This document shows positions 36,351-45,746 of a DNA stretch of 64,000 nt, in pieces (the stretch's first letter is position 1; each line of letters opens with the position of its first letter). Source of the DNA: Mesorhizobium shangrilense. GTDB lineage: Bacteria > Pseudomonadota > Alphaproteobacteria > Rhizobiales > Rhizobiaceae. The notes beneath the pieces are model-generated. The model was not told the origin of the DNA and searched no databases. It saw nothing but the letters and a program-made list of their open reading frames with translations. The DNA lies in the NCBI RefSeq assembly GCF_040537815.1, contig NZ_JBEWSZ010000005.1, positions 124,001 through 188,000 on the forward strand, in the 5' to 3' direction. The position numbers and the translations under genes were made by a program.

Positions 36351-36647
36351 TCAGGCGGCCGACTGCTCGGCGACCTTCTTGGCGATCTGCTTCTTCAGGA
36401 GACGGGCGCGCTGCGACAGTTCCTTGGCATCGGCCTTGGCCAGGAAAGCGTCGAGACCGCCGCGATGCTCGACCGAACGCAGGGCGTTGGCCGAAATGCG
36501 CAGGCGCACATTCTGGTTCAGCGCTTCCGAGATCAGCGTCACATTGACGAGATTCGGCAGGAAGCGACGCTTGGTCTTGTTGTTGGCGTGGCTCACATTG
36601 TTGCCGGACATGACTGCCTTGGCAGTGAGTTCGCAGGTGCGGGACAT
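36351..36647 (-). CDS. rpmB: 50S ribosomal protein L28
   Basis: A 98-residue L28 with the expected start ([20 protein letters not shown]) and RRFLPNL. The C-terminal Lys/Ala-rich extension is normal for alphaproteobacteria. It is divergent from the DUF3108 gene. A possible stem (CGATTTCCGG/CCGGAAAATC, near 36311-36351) follows the stop. Confidence 0.96.
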   Translation of the reverse strand: MSRTCELTAKAVMSGNNVSHANNKTKRRFLPNLVNVTLISEALNQNVRLRISANALRSVEHRGGLDAFLAKADAKELSQRARLLKKQIAKKVAEQSAA

Positions 36648-36901
36648 TTTCTAACCTCAGTTCTCGGACTTGCCAAACCTTTGTGCCCACGCCGGGTGGC
36701 GCGCGGTTCTGGTCAGGCGGCCTTATGGAAAAAGTTGGCGTTCCATAGTTGCATTTCGCCGGTGCGTCAAGCTCCGGCTCGCCTATGGGCATGACGGGCA
36801 CTTCATATAAACGCCGGATTTGAGCCTATAAGCGATCGCATAGAGACATGCCAGGCCGGAGCCGCAAATCTCTGGCGGAAAAATCGAGGATCGATCCCCG
36901 C

Positions 36902-37690
36902 ATGCTTCGTGCGTCACGTGCTCTCTCCTGCCTGCTAGCCATCGCGCTGCCGACGGCCGCGACGGCTGCCTCGCCGCAATCGTTCAAGGGCGAGTACACA
37001 GTATCGTTCCTTGGCCTCTCGATAGCCAAGTCGACATTCTCAAGTCGCTATGAGAACGGCGCCTATTCGATCGACGGCACCGTCAGCAGTGCGGGCCTGG
37101 CCAAGCTGTTCGACGATACGCGTGGCACGATCTCGTCCAAGGGCACGATTGCGGGCCAACAGATGCAGCCGCAGGCATTTCGCGCCGATTATACATCCGG
37201 CAAGAAAGCATCGATGATCGATATCCGCTTTGCCGATGGCGCCGTCACCTCGACCAAGGTGATCCCCGCGCCAGAAAAGCGCGACCCCAAGGACTGGGTG
37301 TTTCTCGGCGCCAGCGATCTGAAATCCGTCCTCGATCCGATGGCCGCTACCGTCATCCATGCCGACAGTCCCGACAAGGTCTGCGGGCGGACGGTGAAAA
37401 TCTACGATGGAGAGATGCGCGCCGACCTGAAGCTGACCTACGATTCCAAGGGAACGATCTCGGTGCCCGGCTACAAGGGCGACACGGTCACCTGCAGAAT
37501 GGGCTTCGAGCCGGTCGCGGGCTACCGAAAGGGTCGCAAGGCACTGAACTATCTCAAGAACCACAGCCGCATGATGGTGACGTTTGCACCGCTTGGCCAA
37601 ACCGGCGTATATGCCCCGATCCACGCTACGGTCGGAACGCAGATTGGCACACTGACCATCAGCGCGGGGCGGTTCGAGGCTGTGAACTAG
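36902..37690 (+). CDS. DUF3108 exported protein
   Basis: A 262-residue periplasmic protein with a signal peptide (ALSCLLAIALPTAATAA) and a DUF3108 domain (FKGEYTVSFLGLSIAKS..., then CGRTVKIYDGEMRADL). DUF3108 proteins resemble lipocalin-like outer-membrane assembly factors of unknown role. ATG 36902 is chosen because it begins a clean signal peptide with GAGGA upstream; an in-frame ATG at 36848 would add 18 residues. Confidence 0.82.
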   Translation: MLRASRALSCLLAIALPTAATAASPQSFKGEYTVSFLGLSIAKSTFSSRYENGAYSIDGTVSSAGLAKLFDDTRGTISSKGTIAGQQMQPQAFRADYTSGKKASMIDIRFADGAVTSTKVIPAPEKRDPKDWVFLGASDLKSVLDPMAATVIHADSPDKVCGRTVKIYDGEMRADLKLTYDSKGTISVPGYKGDTVTCRMGFEPVAGYRKGRKALNYLKNHSRMMVTFAPLGQTGVYAPIHATVGTQIGTLTISAGRFEAVN

Positions 37691-37717
37691 GCGCCATGGC
37701 GCGCCGCCGGAGGGGGC

Positions 37718-38605
37718 ATGGGGCGCGCAACACTGATCGGTTTTTCGGCGGTCGCGATGTGGTCGCTTTTGGCCCTGTTGACGGATGCGTCGGGCAAGGT
37801 GCCGCCCTTCCTGCTCTCGGCGATCACCTTCACCATCGGCACCGGCGTCGGCCTTGTCGCGCGGCTGTTCATGCCGGCTGCCGACAGGAACCAGAAAATT
37901 CCGCCGCAGGTGTGGGTCATCGGCATTGCCGGCCTGTTCGGCTACCACTTCTTCTACTTCACCGCGTTGCGCAACGCGCCGGCGGTGGAGGCGAGCCTCA
38001 TCGCCTATCTGTGGCCGCTGCTGATCGTGCTGGGCTCGGCGCTGATGCCGGGCGAGCGCCTGGCCTGGAACCATGTCGTCGGCGCGCTGCTCGGCCTTGC
38101 CGGCACGGTCCTGATCGTCACCAAGGGCGGCGGCCTCGCCTTCGACGCGCGCTACGCCTTCGGCTATGCGATGGCCGCCGTCTGTGCCGTGCTGTGGTCG
38201 TCCTATTCGCTGTTGTCTAGGCGGTTCCCCTCGGTGCCGACCAGCATCGTCACCTGGTTCTGTGCCGCCACAGCGGTGCTTTCGCTCGCCTGCCATCTGG
38301 CGCTTGAGCAAACCGTGCTGCCGCAAGGCGCCGGCCAGTGGCTGGCGGTGCTCGGTCTCGGCCTGATGCCGGTGGGCGCGGCCTTCTATGCCTGGGATAT
38401 CGGCGTCAAGCGCGGCAACATCCAGGTGCTGGGCGCTGCGAGTTATGCCGCGCCGCTGCTGTCGACGCTTGTCTTGATCGCGGCGGGCGTCGCCGAGCCG
38501 TCCTTGCGCATCCTCGCTGCCTGCGTGCTCATCACCGGCGGCGCCGCGCTCGCAGCAAAGTCGTTGTTCCTGCGCAAGCCGGCGGCGAACGGAGCGGAGG
38601 CATGA
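37718..38605 (+). CDS. EamA/DMT family exporter (YddG-like)
   Basis: A 295-residue drug/metabolite transporter with ten predicted helices in two EamA repeats. FYFTALRNAPAVEASLIAYL and ALMPGERL are typical of aromatic amino-acid exporters of the YddG branch; the substrate is not proven. The stop overlaps the lysoplasmalogenase start. Confidence 0.83.
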   Translation: MGRATLIGFSAVAMWSLLALLTDASGKVPPFLLSAITFTIGTGVGLVARLFMPAADRNQKIPPQVWVIGIAGLFGYHFFYFTALRNAPAVEASLIAYLWPLLIVLGSALMPGERLAWNHVVGALLGLAGTVLIVTKGGGLAFDARYAFGYAMAAVCAVLWSSYSLLSRRFPSVPTSIVTWFCAATAVLSLACHLALEQTVLPQGAGQWLAVLGLGLMPVGAAFYAWDIGVKRGNIQVLGAASYAAPLLSTLVLIAAGVAEPSLRILAACVLITGGAALAAKSLFLRKPAANGAEA

Positions 38606-39273
38606 TGCCGTTCCCGGGCGGTATCGACGCCAACGCCAATGCGACACTGGTGTTTTCGCTGGCGGCGGCGGTGATCTACGCCTTTGCACTTGGCATGCCG
38701 CCAAGGCTCGCCCGCTCGGCGGCAAAGACGCTGGCCGTGGCAATGCTTGCCGTGCTGGCTTTGCTGCAGGGCGGTCCGCTGTTGCTGGTTACGGCACTGG
38801 CGCTCAGCGCCATCGGCGACGCCTTCCTGTCGCGCGATGGCGAAAAGGCTTTTCTTGGTGGGCTGGCCAGTTTTCTCGCCGCTCATGTTGTTTTTGTCGC
38901 GCTGTTTGTGCGCTCCGGCAGCGGCATTGGACTGCTTGCCGCCGAGCCGTGGCGCGGCGCGATCGCTCTGGCGATGGCGCTGTTCGCGCTCGTCATGCTG
39001 GTGGCGCTGTGGCGTCGCGTCGGTCCCGAACTGCGCGTGCCGGTCAGCGTCTACATCGTGGCCATACTGGGCATGGGCGTTTCGGCGCTCACCCTGAACA
39101 ATCTCTGGGTCATCGGCGGCGCCATCCTGTTCATGGCGTCAGACGGGTTGCTGGCCGCGGAGAAATTCCTGGCGCCTGCCATCTCGCCGCATCGTGTGTG
39201 GATGCGTTACGCGGTCTGGGTGCTGTATTACGCTGCCCAGCTGGGGATCACCCTGGGCTTTCTGCTTGGCTAA
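38602..39273 (+). CDS. YhhN-family lysoplasmalogenase-like membrane protein
   Basis: A 223-residue protein with about eight helices. LSAIGDAFLSRDGEKAFLGG and GAILFMASDGLLAAEKFL carry the two conserved Asp-containing helices of the YhhN/TMEM86 family. The ATG at 38602 overlaps the upstream stop; the longer frame upstream is noise in the EamA gene. Confidence 0.83.
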   Translation: MMPFPGGIDANANATLVFSLAAAVIYAFALGMPPRLARSAAKTLAVAMLAVLALLQGGPLLLVTALALSAIGDAFLSRDGEKAFLGGLASFLAAHVVFVALFVRSGSGIGLLAAEPWRGAIALAMALFALVMLVALWRRVGPELRVPVSVYIVAILGMGVSALTLNNLWVIGGAILFMASDGLLAAEKFLAPAISPHRVWMRYAVWVLYYAAQLGITLGFLLG

Positions 39274-39710
39274 GACTTTCTCGGCTGCCAACCAGGCTCA
39301 GCCAGTTCGAATACCGCGAAATCGAAGCCCGGCGCCACGGTGCAGCCGACCAGCGTCCATTCGCCAAGACTGCGCGCCGATTGCCACCAGCCTGCCGGCA
39401 CGACAATCTGCGGCCGCTCGCCGGCGGTCAGCCCGGTTCCGAGCACCTGCTCGATGACCTGGTTAGCCACAGTGCCGCCTTCCTCGTATATCGACAGCGC
39501 CAGCGGATCGCCGGCATAGAAGTGCCAGACCTCAGCGGCGTCCTTGACCCGATGCCAGGCGGACAGCTGATCCTGCTCGAGCAGGAAATAGATCGCCGTC
39601 GAATGGCCGCGCCCACCCTCCGCTGCATCGCGAAAGGTTTCCGCATACCAGCCGCCTTCCGGATGCGGCTTCATGCCGAGTGTGGCGATGATTTCAGCGG
39701 AGCTGGTCAT
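39270..39710 (-). CDS. Cupin (DUF985) protein
   Basis: A 146-residue single cupin. LGMKPHPEGGWYAETFRDA, then AIYFLLEQDQLSAWHRVKDA and the second cupin motif (EWTLVGCTVAPGFDF) match DUF985. The ATG at 39710 is chosen because the upstream part of the frame is antisense to gloB. Convergent with the lysoplasmalogenase gene. Confidence 0.85.
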   Translation of the reverse strand: MTSSAEIIATLGMKPHPEGGWYAETFRDAAEGGRGHSTAIYFLLEQDQLSAWHRVKDAAEVWHFYAGDPLALSIYEEGGTVANQVIEQVLGTGLTAGERPQIVVPAGWWQSARSLGEWTLVGCTVAPGFDFAVFELAEPGWQPRKS

Positions 39711-39733
39711 GGCTTCTACCCCGTTTCCGATGC

Positions 39734-40501
39734 TCAGAAATTGTCCTTGCGCTTGCGGATTTCGGCAAACACCTCGACATCCCCGGCCTTCTCCATGCCG
39801 AGATGCTTGCGGATGGCCGGATCGTGCCAGCGCAGGAACGGGTTGGTCGACAATTCCTCGCCGATGGTGGTCGGCAGCGTCGGCTTGTTGTCGGCGCGCA
39901 GCGCCTCGATCTTCCGGGTGCGTTCCTTCAACGCCGAATTGGTTGGATCGACGCTCAGGGCGAAGCGGGCGTTGGCGAGCGTGTATTCGTGGCCGCAATA
40001 GACGACGGTATCGGCGGGAAGTGCGGCGAGTTTCTTCAGCGATTCATACATCACCGGCGGCTTGCACTCGAACAGCCGCCCGCAGCCGAGCGCAAACAGC
40101 GTGTCGGCGGTGAAGGCGACGTTCGATGCCGGCAGATAATAGGAAACATGGCCAGCCGTATGTCCGGGTGTGGCGATGACCTCGATCCTCTCGTCGCCGA
40201 GGTGAATGACCGAACCCTGCTCGACGGTTTCGTCGATGCCGGGGATCTTCGCCTTCTCCGCCTCCGGCCCGACGATGCGCAGCTTGAAGCGCTCCTTCAG
40301 CGCCAGATTGGCCTCGACGTGATCCATGTGGTGGTGAGTCGTCAGGATCATCGTCGGCGTCCAGCCGGTGCGCTTGATCGCGGCGAGGATCGCGGCCTCC
40401 TCCGGCGCATCGACGATCGCGGTCTGGCCGCTTATTGGATCATGGACCAGCACGCCGAAATTGTCTGTCCGGCACATGAACTGTTCGATCTCGACCGGCA
40501 T
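39734..40501 (-). CDS. gloB: Hydroxyacylglutathione hydrolase (glyoxalase II)
   Basis: A 255-residue metallo-beta-lactamase-fold hydrolase that cleaves S-lactoylglutathione. The metal motif THHHMDHV, then ATPGHTAGHV and CGHEYTL, plus the C-terminal HAGH domain (NPFLRW) are present. Length matches GloB. It shares its 3' end region with the cupin gene, 23 bp apart. Confidence 0.94.
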   Translation of the reverse strand: MPVEIEQFMCRTDNFGVLVHDPISGQTAIVDAPEEAAILAAIKRTGWTPTMILTTHHHMDHVEANLALKERFKLRIVGPEAEKAKIPGIDETVEQGSVIHLGDERIEVIATPGHTAGHVSYYLPASNVAFTADTLFALGCGRLFECKPPVMYESLKKLAALPADTVVYCGHEYTLANARFALSVDPTNSALKERTRKIEALRADNKPTLPTTIGEELSTNPFLRWHDPAIRKHLGMEKAGDVEVFAEIRKRKDNF

Positions 40502-40516
40502 CGCATCTCTCCGTTA

Positions 40517-40617
40517 GAGCGCCGTGCGTCCATTTGGACGCACAAAGGTCGCTCAAACACTTTTTATCTGCTGCATCGTGCTTTCAGAAATCGAAACCGA
40601 TTTTCGGGCCGATGCAG
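40517..40617. repeat. Composite palindromic intergenic repeat
   Basis: Two nested elements upstream of gloB. The first, 40517-40555, has GAGCG...CGCTC ends and a perfect inner palindrome GTGCGTCCA-TT-TGGACGCAC (40524-40543). The second, 40571-40617, has CTGCATCG/CGATGCAG ends and AAATCG/CGATTT inside. Both match repeats remembered as dispersed in Mesorhizobium and Rhizobium genomes. Confidence 0.75.
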
Positions 40618-40724
40618 GAGTCGCCGCAGACATAGGGCGCTGGCACGCGGATGTCATCCGCAATGTCGGCAGCATCGGGGCGCCTTTTGTTGAAACCCGC
40701 CGATATCACAGCTACATCCCTCAC

Positions 40725-41507
40725 ATGCATTCCGACATCGTCGATCTTCGCTCCTTCTATTCGACAACGCTCGGCCGGTTCGCCGAACGTTCGATCACCA
40801 TGGCGCTGTCTTCGATATGGGCGACCGTGCCCAACGAACGGCTGGTTGGCCTCGGCTATACGCTGCCCTGGCTGGAGCGGTTCGGTGCTGACGCGGAGCG
40901 CGTCTTCGCCTTCATGCCGGCAACGCAAGGCGCCGTGGTCTGGCCGGCAACCGGGCCGACCGCGACCGCACTTGTGTTCGACGAGGAACTGCCGCTGGTC
41001 GATTCCTGCATCGACCGCATGTTGCTGGTCCATTCGCTCGAACATGTCGAAAATCCGCGCGAGACGCTGAACGAAATCTGGCGGGTGCTGTCACCCGCTG
41101 GCCGCGTCGTCATCGTCGTGCCCAACCGGCGTGGTGTCTGGGCGCGCTTCGAACATACGCCCTTCGGCAATGGCCGCCCGTTTTCGCGCGGGCAGCTCAC
41201 CGAATTGCTGCGCGAGGCGAACTTCACGCCGGCCGCCTGGTCCGATGCGCTGTTCTTCCCGCCGTCACGGCGACGCTTCATGATGCGGTTCCACAACATA
41301 CTCGAGCGCGCCGGCCGGCGGCTGTGGCCGATCTTTTCCGGCGTCATCGTTGTCGAGGCGCAGAAGCGGCTCTATCAGGGTGTGCCGGTTGCCCAGCGTG
41401 CGTCGCGCCGTGTCTTCGTTCCGGTTTTCTCGCCGCATGGCGCCACCCGCCTCGGCCGGGCACCCGAGGCCGGGATGCCATCGATCCGCCGGGTGACACG
41501 TTCGTGA
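40725..41507 (+). CDS. Class I SAM-dependent methyltransferase
   Basis: A 260-residue protein with a partly degenerate methyltransferase fold. The SAM loop region is poorly kept, but the later motif MLLVHSLEHVENPRETLNEIWRVLSPAGR is typical. The C-terminus is basic (RASRRVFVPV). In Rhizobiales this gene often lies beside gloB. ATG 40725 avoids the upstream repeat. Substrate unknown. Confidence 0.8.
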   Translation: MHSDIVDLRSFYSTTLGRFAERSITMALSSIWATVPNERLVGLGYTLPWLERFGADAERVFAFMPATQGAVVWPATGPTATALVFDEELPLVDSCIDRMLLVHSLEHVENPRETLNEIWRVLSPAGRVVIVVPNRRGVWARFEHTPFGNGRPFSRGQLTELLREANFTPAAWSDALFFPPSRRRFMMRFHNILERAGRRLWPIFSGVIVVEAQKRLYQGVPVAQRASRRVFVPVFSPHGATRLGRAPEAGMPSIRRVTRS

Positions 41508-41639
41508 TCGGAGTGGCGTCTTGCGTGTTCGGGGCTTTGCCAGCCTATCTGTCGAGGGCGCGTTCACTGCCCGGGCGTCGCGCGCCGCCAACCGCAATGC
41601 CGCTGCCCGCGCCGTTTCTGATCGCAAGGAAGCCCGCCC

Positions 41640-43466
41640 ATGGATGACCAACCGGACGAGGTGAACGTTCGACCGGCCGCGACGCCCATCGAAACCAGCC
41701 TGCGTGACCAGGTAGCGACGATCTGGCGGGCCCTTGTCGGATCGCCGGTTCGCAAATGGTTGCTTTGGACGTCGGTTGGCATCATGGCCGTCATTGTCGC
41801 GACGTCGATCGGGCAGGTTCTGCTCAACAGCTGGAACCAGCCGTTCTACGATGCGCTCGCGCGCCGCGACATGGCGGCTTTCCTGCACCAGCTTCTCGTC
41901 TTTGCGATGATCGCAGGCGGGCTGCTGGTGCTCAACATCGGCCAGACCTGGCTCAACCAGATGTTCCGTCTGAAGCTGCGCGAGGCGTTGACGCTGGACC
42001 TGATCGACCAGTGGATGCGGCCGGCGCGCGCGTTCCGGCTCGCCAATGCCGGCGCCATCGGCGTCAATCCCGATCAGCGCATGCAGCAGGATGCAGCGCA
42101 TCTTTCCGATCTTTCGACGGATCTTGGTGTCGGTCTGCTGCAGTCGTTCATCCTGCTCGTGTCCTTCGTCGGCGTGCTGTGGCAACTGTCTTCGGGCTTC
42201 GCGTTCCACATCGGTGGCTGGTCGCTGGCTATACCCGGCTACATGGTCTGGGCCGCGTTCCTCTACGCCGGCACGGCCTCGTGGCTGAGCTGGCTGGTCG
42301 GGCGACCGCTGATCCGCCTCAACAGCGACCGCTACACGCGGGAGGCGGAGCTGCGCTCGTCGATGGTGCGCGTCAATGAGAATGTCGATGCCATTGCGCT
42401 GTACCATGGCGAGGCCGATGCCAGGCGACGGCTCGAACTCGACCTCGGTACGGTGCTGGGCGCCATGCGGCGCATCTACACCGCCCAGATCAATCTTTCC
42501 TGGGTGACCGACACCTATGGCTGGATCACGGTTGTTGCACCCATCCTGGTCGCTTCGCCGGTCTATTTCGCCGGAGATATCAGCTTCGGCGGGCTGATGA
42601 TGGCGGTTGGCGCCTTCAACCAGGTCCATTCCTCGTTGCGCTGGTTCGTCAACAACATCGGCAGCATCGCCGATTGGCGCGCCACGCTGATGCGCGTCGC
42701 CGATTTCCGCATCGCGCTTGATGAGACGGATGTGCTCCACGACAAGGAAAGGCGCATCGAGTTCGGTGAGAACAAGAACGGCAGCCTGACTTTCGAGAAG
42801 CTTCTCGTGGCTTCGCGGGAAGGGTGCACCAAGCTCGCCGACCAGCATGTCGAAATCCGTGCTGGCGAACGCGTCATGATCACCGGCGAGCCGGGCGCCG
42901 GCAAGACGCTGTTCTTTCGCGCCATAGCCGGGCTGTGGCCGTGGGGAAGCGGGCGGATCGGCATGCCTGAGGGAGAAACCCTCATATTCGTGCCGCGCGT
43001 TCCTTATTTCCCTGCCGGTACGTTGCGCGAGGTCCTCGATCATCCGACCGGAGCCGCGCCGGCGAGTGATGCCGACATCTCGGCGGTGCTTGCCGAGGTC
43101 GGCCTTCAACGGCTGTCGTCATCGCTCGACCGCGCCGGGCGCTGGGACCATGAGCTGGGCGACGACGAACAGCGCTCGCTGGCCTTCGCCAGGCTCGCCT
43201 TGCGGCAGCCGAAATGGGTGATTATCGACGAGGCGATGGATGCGTTCGACGGACCCTCCCTGCGGCGCGTGCTGGCGATGCTGGAGAAGCGTTTGCCGGA
43301 TGCCGCGATCCTCAACATCGGTCGTGGCCAGCACAACAACCAGTTCTTCCCGCGTGCGCTGACCATCGCGAAAGATGCCGGGTCGCCAGCGCTGAAGCCT
43401 GTCCGCGTCAGGGCAGGCGCCATCGAACCGCCGCCTCGCATCGCGTCTGTCCGTCGCAAGAAATAG
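41640..43466 (+). CDS. ABC exporter, fused membrane and ATPase (YddA/BacA-like)
   Basis: A 608-residue half-transporter with a SbmA_BacA-type membrane domain (about 30-330) and an ATPase domain. Walker A is GEPGAGKTLFF (about 418), and Walker B WVIIDEAMDAFDG. The ABC signature is degenerate (ELGDDEQRSLA instead of LSGGQ), as seen in this ABCD-like group. Relatives carry B12, bleomycin or peptides; substrate not determined. An N-terminal basic/acidic stretch precedes the first helix. Confidence 0.84.
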   Translation: MDDQPDEVNVRPAATPIETSLRDQVATIWRALVGSPVRKWLLWTSVGIMAVIVATSIGQVLLNSWNQPFYDALARRDMAAFLHQLLVFAMIAGGLLVLNIGQTWLNQMFRLKLREALTLDLIDQWMRPARAFRLANAGAIGVNPDQRMQQDAAHLSDLSTDLGVGLLQSFILLVSFVGVLWQLSSGFAFHIGGWSLAIPGYMVWAAFLYAGTASWLSWLVGRPLIRLNSDRYTREAELRSSMVRVNENVDAIALYHGEADARRRLELDLGTVLGAMRRIYTAQINLSWVTDTYGWITVVAPILVASPVYFAGDISFGGLMMAVGAFNQVHSSLRWFVNNIGSIADWRATLMRVADFRIALDETDVLHDKERRIEFGENKNGSLTFEKLLVASREGCTKLADQHVEIRAGERVMITGEPGAGKTLFFRAIAGLWPWGSGRIGMPEGETLIFVPRVPYFPAGTLREVLDHPTGAAPASDADISAVLAEVGLQRLSSSLDRAGRWDHELGDDEQRSLAFARLALRQPKWVIIDEAMDAFDGPSLRRVLAMLEKRLPDAAILNIGRGQHNNQFFPRALTIAKDAGSPALKPVRVRAGAIEPPPRIASVRRKK

Positions 43467-43474
43467 CGGAAGCC

Positions 43475-44410
43475 TCAGGCCGGCCGCGCGCCAAACCTGG
43501 CGCGGAGCTCTTCGGAAAAATTGCGTCGCCAACGCCGGCCACAGACATAGCCGCGCAGCAATTCCGGCAGCGAATAGCCGAGGTCTTTCGATGACCGGTT
43601 GGCCATATAGCCTGCAAATGCCTGCGGAAGCCTACCCTTGATGATATCGGCGATGATCTGGCGTGCGATCATGTAGGGTGGAATGTCGGGGTAAGCGTGG
43701 GCGATGTGCGGATGTTTGCACATCAGGTTCGCATAGGCCGCAACATAGCCATCGCGACGACCCGAAATCGAATTCTCCGAATTGTACTTGGTCCAGTCGA
43801 CATGTTCGGACAGATGCGCGCCATGGCGGCGGGCAAAACGCAACAGCAACTCCCGATCCTGCATTCGGGCGACATCGCTGTCATAGCCGCCGATGGCCAG
43901 CAAAGCGTCGCGCCGCGCTGTTATCGCCGATCCGGCAATGAAGATCGTCTGCGCGACCAGCGCTCTTTCCAGCATCTTGGGAGGAAGGAATGCATCGTGG
44001 TTGATGCAGTTGGAGGCGCGGCCGCCTTTGAGGGACACGAACGAGCTGATTAGGACTTCGAGCGCCGGGTTTTGGTCGAACCGAGCCAAGGTTCGTTCAA
44101 TCCGATCTGGCAGATAGACGTCATCTGAATCAAGGAAGGTCACGATGGGCGTCCGTGCCCTCTCGATGCCCGCATTCCTGGCGGCGTTGGCGCCTCGCCA
44201 TTTCGCGCCGACATAGATCAGGCGCGGATCGTTTATGCGGGCCAGCGCTGCTTCCGTCCCGTCGGTCGAGCCGTCGTCGACAACAATGTGCTCGAACCGG
44301 GTAGCGCTTTGGGAGAGTACGCTCTCCACCGCACGCAGGACCTTGTCGCGACGGTTGTGGGTTGGCGTAACAACGGTGATGAGAGGCGCGGCGTCCGCTT
44401 TTCTGGACAT
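43475..44410 (-). CDS. Family 2 glycosyltransferase
   Basis: A 311-residue inverting glycosyltransferase with a GT-A fold. ITVVTPTHNRRDKVLRAVES begins the nucleotide-binding region, DDGSTDGTEAAL follows, and FLDSDDVY holds the metal-binding DxD-type motif. It lacks membrane helices. It is a single gene, so the polysaccharide or lipid it acts on is unknown. Confidence 0.85.
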   Translation of the reverse strand: MSRKADAAPLITVVTPTHNRRDKVLRAVESVLSQSATRFEHIVVDDGSTDGTEAALARINDPRLIYVGAKWRGANAARNAGIERARTPIVTFLDSDDVYLPDRIERTLARFDQNPALEVLISSFVSLKGGRASNCINHDAFLPPKMLERALVAQTIFIAGSAITARRDALLAIGGYDSDVARMQDRELLLRFARRHGAHLSEHVDWTKYNSENSISGRRDGYVAAYANLMCKHPHIAHAYPDIPPYMIARQIIADIIKGRLPQAFAGYMANRSSKDLGYSLPELLRGYVCGRRWRRNFSEELRARFGARPA

Positions 44411-44770
44411 GCCGCCGCTACGCCCCCTGCCGCGCCAGAATCGAAGAAATCCGCTGTCTGCCCATCATGCCCCGCCCCCAGGATCACGTATCGACGATAC
44501 CGTTATCAGGCTACGAAGCGAATGCACCCGTGTCACCCAACGTATATCGGATATATACTTGTGGATTGCCGATTTCCCAGGCTTTGCGCCCAAATGGCCA
44601 CACAAAGGCCGATCGAAGCGGGACGGCCTCCTTTTCCGACAGGCCGGCGTCCATCGTCGCTGTCAACATAATATCCCGATTACCTGTCAAGTAATCGACC
44701 GGTGCATGGTGGTTCGGCAGATTGCTCCATGAGGCCGGCGATACGGCTTCGATACATCACGGAGCCAATC
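44411..44770. promoter_or_regulatory. 360-bp divergent intergenic region with two inverted repeats
   Basis: No gene was found between the glycosyltransferase and the DUF1330 gene. It holds an AT-rich dyad GTATAT-CGGAT-ATATAC at 44542-44558 and a perfect 7-bp repeat CGATTAC-CTGTCAA-GTAATCG at 44677-44697, the latter 74 bp before the DUF1330 start. Both are candidate operator sites. Confidence 0.4.
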
Positions 44771-45091
44771 ATGACAGCTTACGCCGTTGCCCATATGCGC
44801 CAGGTCTCGCCGGGGCCGCGGATCGTCGAATATCTGCAGAAGATCGATGCCACGCTCGAACCCTTCGGCGGTCGCTTTATCGTCCATGGCGGCGACGTCG
44901 AAGTGGTCGAAAACAGTTGGCCGGGGCATCTGATCGTCATCGAATTTCCCGACCGGGATCATGTGCGCGGATGGTATCATTCGCCCGCCTACCAGGAGAT
45001 CCTGGCGCTGCGCACAGGCAACTCCCAGTCAGACGTTGTCTTCGCCGATGGCGTTAGCCATCCGCACAAGGCGACGGACGTCCTTGGGTAG
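44771..45091 (+). CDS. DUF1330 domain protein
   Basis: A 106-residue protein with a ferredoxin-like DUF1330 domain: AYAVAHMRQVSPGPRIVEYL, GGRFIVHGGDVEVVE and IVIEFPDRDHVRGWYHSPAYQ. The ATG at 44771 follows a GGAG site. The function of the family is unknown. Confidence 0.88.
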   Translation: MTAYAVAHMRQVSPGPRIVEYLQKIDATLEPFGGRFIVHGGDVEVVENSWPGHLIVIEFPDRDHVRGWYHSPAYQEILALRTGNSQSDVVFADGVSHPHKATDVLG

Positions 45092-45114
45092 ACGCGGGGC
45101 CGACAGCAGGCCGT

Positions 45115-45729
45115 TTATCGCCTCAGCAAAAACACCGCCTGCTGGCCGAAGAAATTCCAGAACCACCACGGCATCGATAGGCCGATCTTCTGGCCGTTGG
45201 CGTCGAGTGCGGTCGCCTTTTCCACGGTGGCGCCGAGCTCGTCGCACAGATTGACGAAATCGCGGATGGTGCAGAAGTGGATGTTGGGCGTGTCGTACCA
45301 GGAGTAGGGCAGGTCCTTGGTCACCGGCATGCGGCCCTGGACGAACAGCGACAGGCGCACCCGCCAATGGCCGAAATTGGGGAAGGAGACGATGGCGCGC
45401 TCGCCGATCCGGAGCAATTCGTCGAGAACCAGCTTCGGATTGCGGGTTGCCTGCAGCGTCTGTGACAGCACGACGAAATCAAAGCCCTTGTCGGGATAGA
45501 ATTCCAGGTCCTTGTCGGCGTCACCCTGGATGACCGACAGGCCGCGCGCCACGCATTCGTTGACGCCGCGCTGCGACAGTTCCAGGCCGCGACCATCGAC
45601 CTGCTTGGTGTCCTGCAGCAGTTCCAGCAGCGACCCGTCGCCGGAGCCGACGTCGAGCACCCGCGACTGCGAGGGGATGAGGTTGGCGACGACCTCGAGG
45701 TCGACGCGCTGCGTGTCGTTGACGCTCAT
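45115..45729 (-). CDS. metW: Methionine biosynthesis protein MetW
   Basis: A 204-residue methyltransferase-fold protein. DVGSGDGSLLELL is the SAM-type loop, and FDFVVLSQTLQATRNP follows. MetW acts with MetX in homoserine acetylation or its regulation in many alphaproteobacteria. It lies directly after metX on the same strand; the 58-bp gap is mostly the palindromic repeat. Confidence 0.93.
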   Translation of the reverse strand: MSVNDTQRVDLEVVANLIPSQSRVLDVGSGDGSLLELLQDTKQVDGRGLELSQRGVNECVARGLSVIQGDADKDLEFYPDKGFDFVVLSQTLQATRNPKLVLDELLRIGERAIVSFPNFGHWRVRLSLFVQGRMPVTKDLPYSWYDTPNIHFCTIRDFVNLCDELGATVEKATALDANGQKIGLSMPWWFWNFFGQQAVFLLRR

Positions 45730-45746
45730 GGCTTACCTTCTCTCTT

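Noticed and set aside
41265..43109. 614-residue minus-strand frame
   Set aside because: Antisense to the methyltransferase end and the ABC exporter, both with clear motifs on the plus strand.
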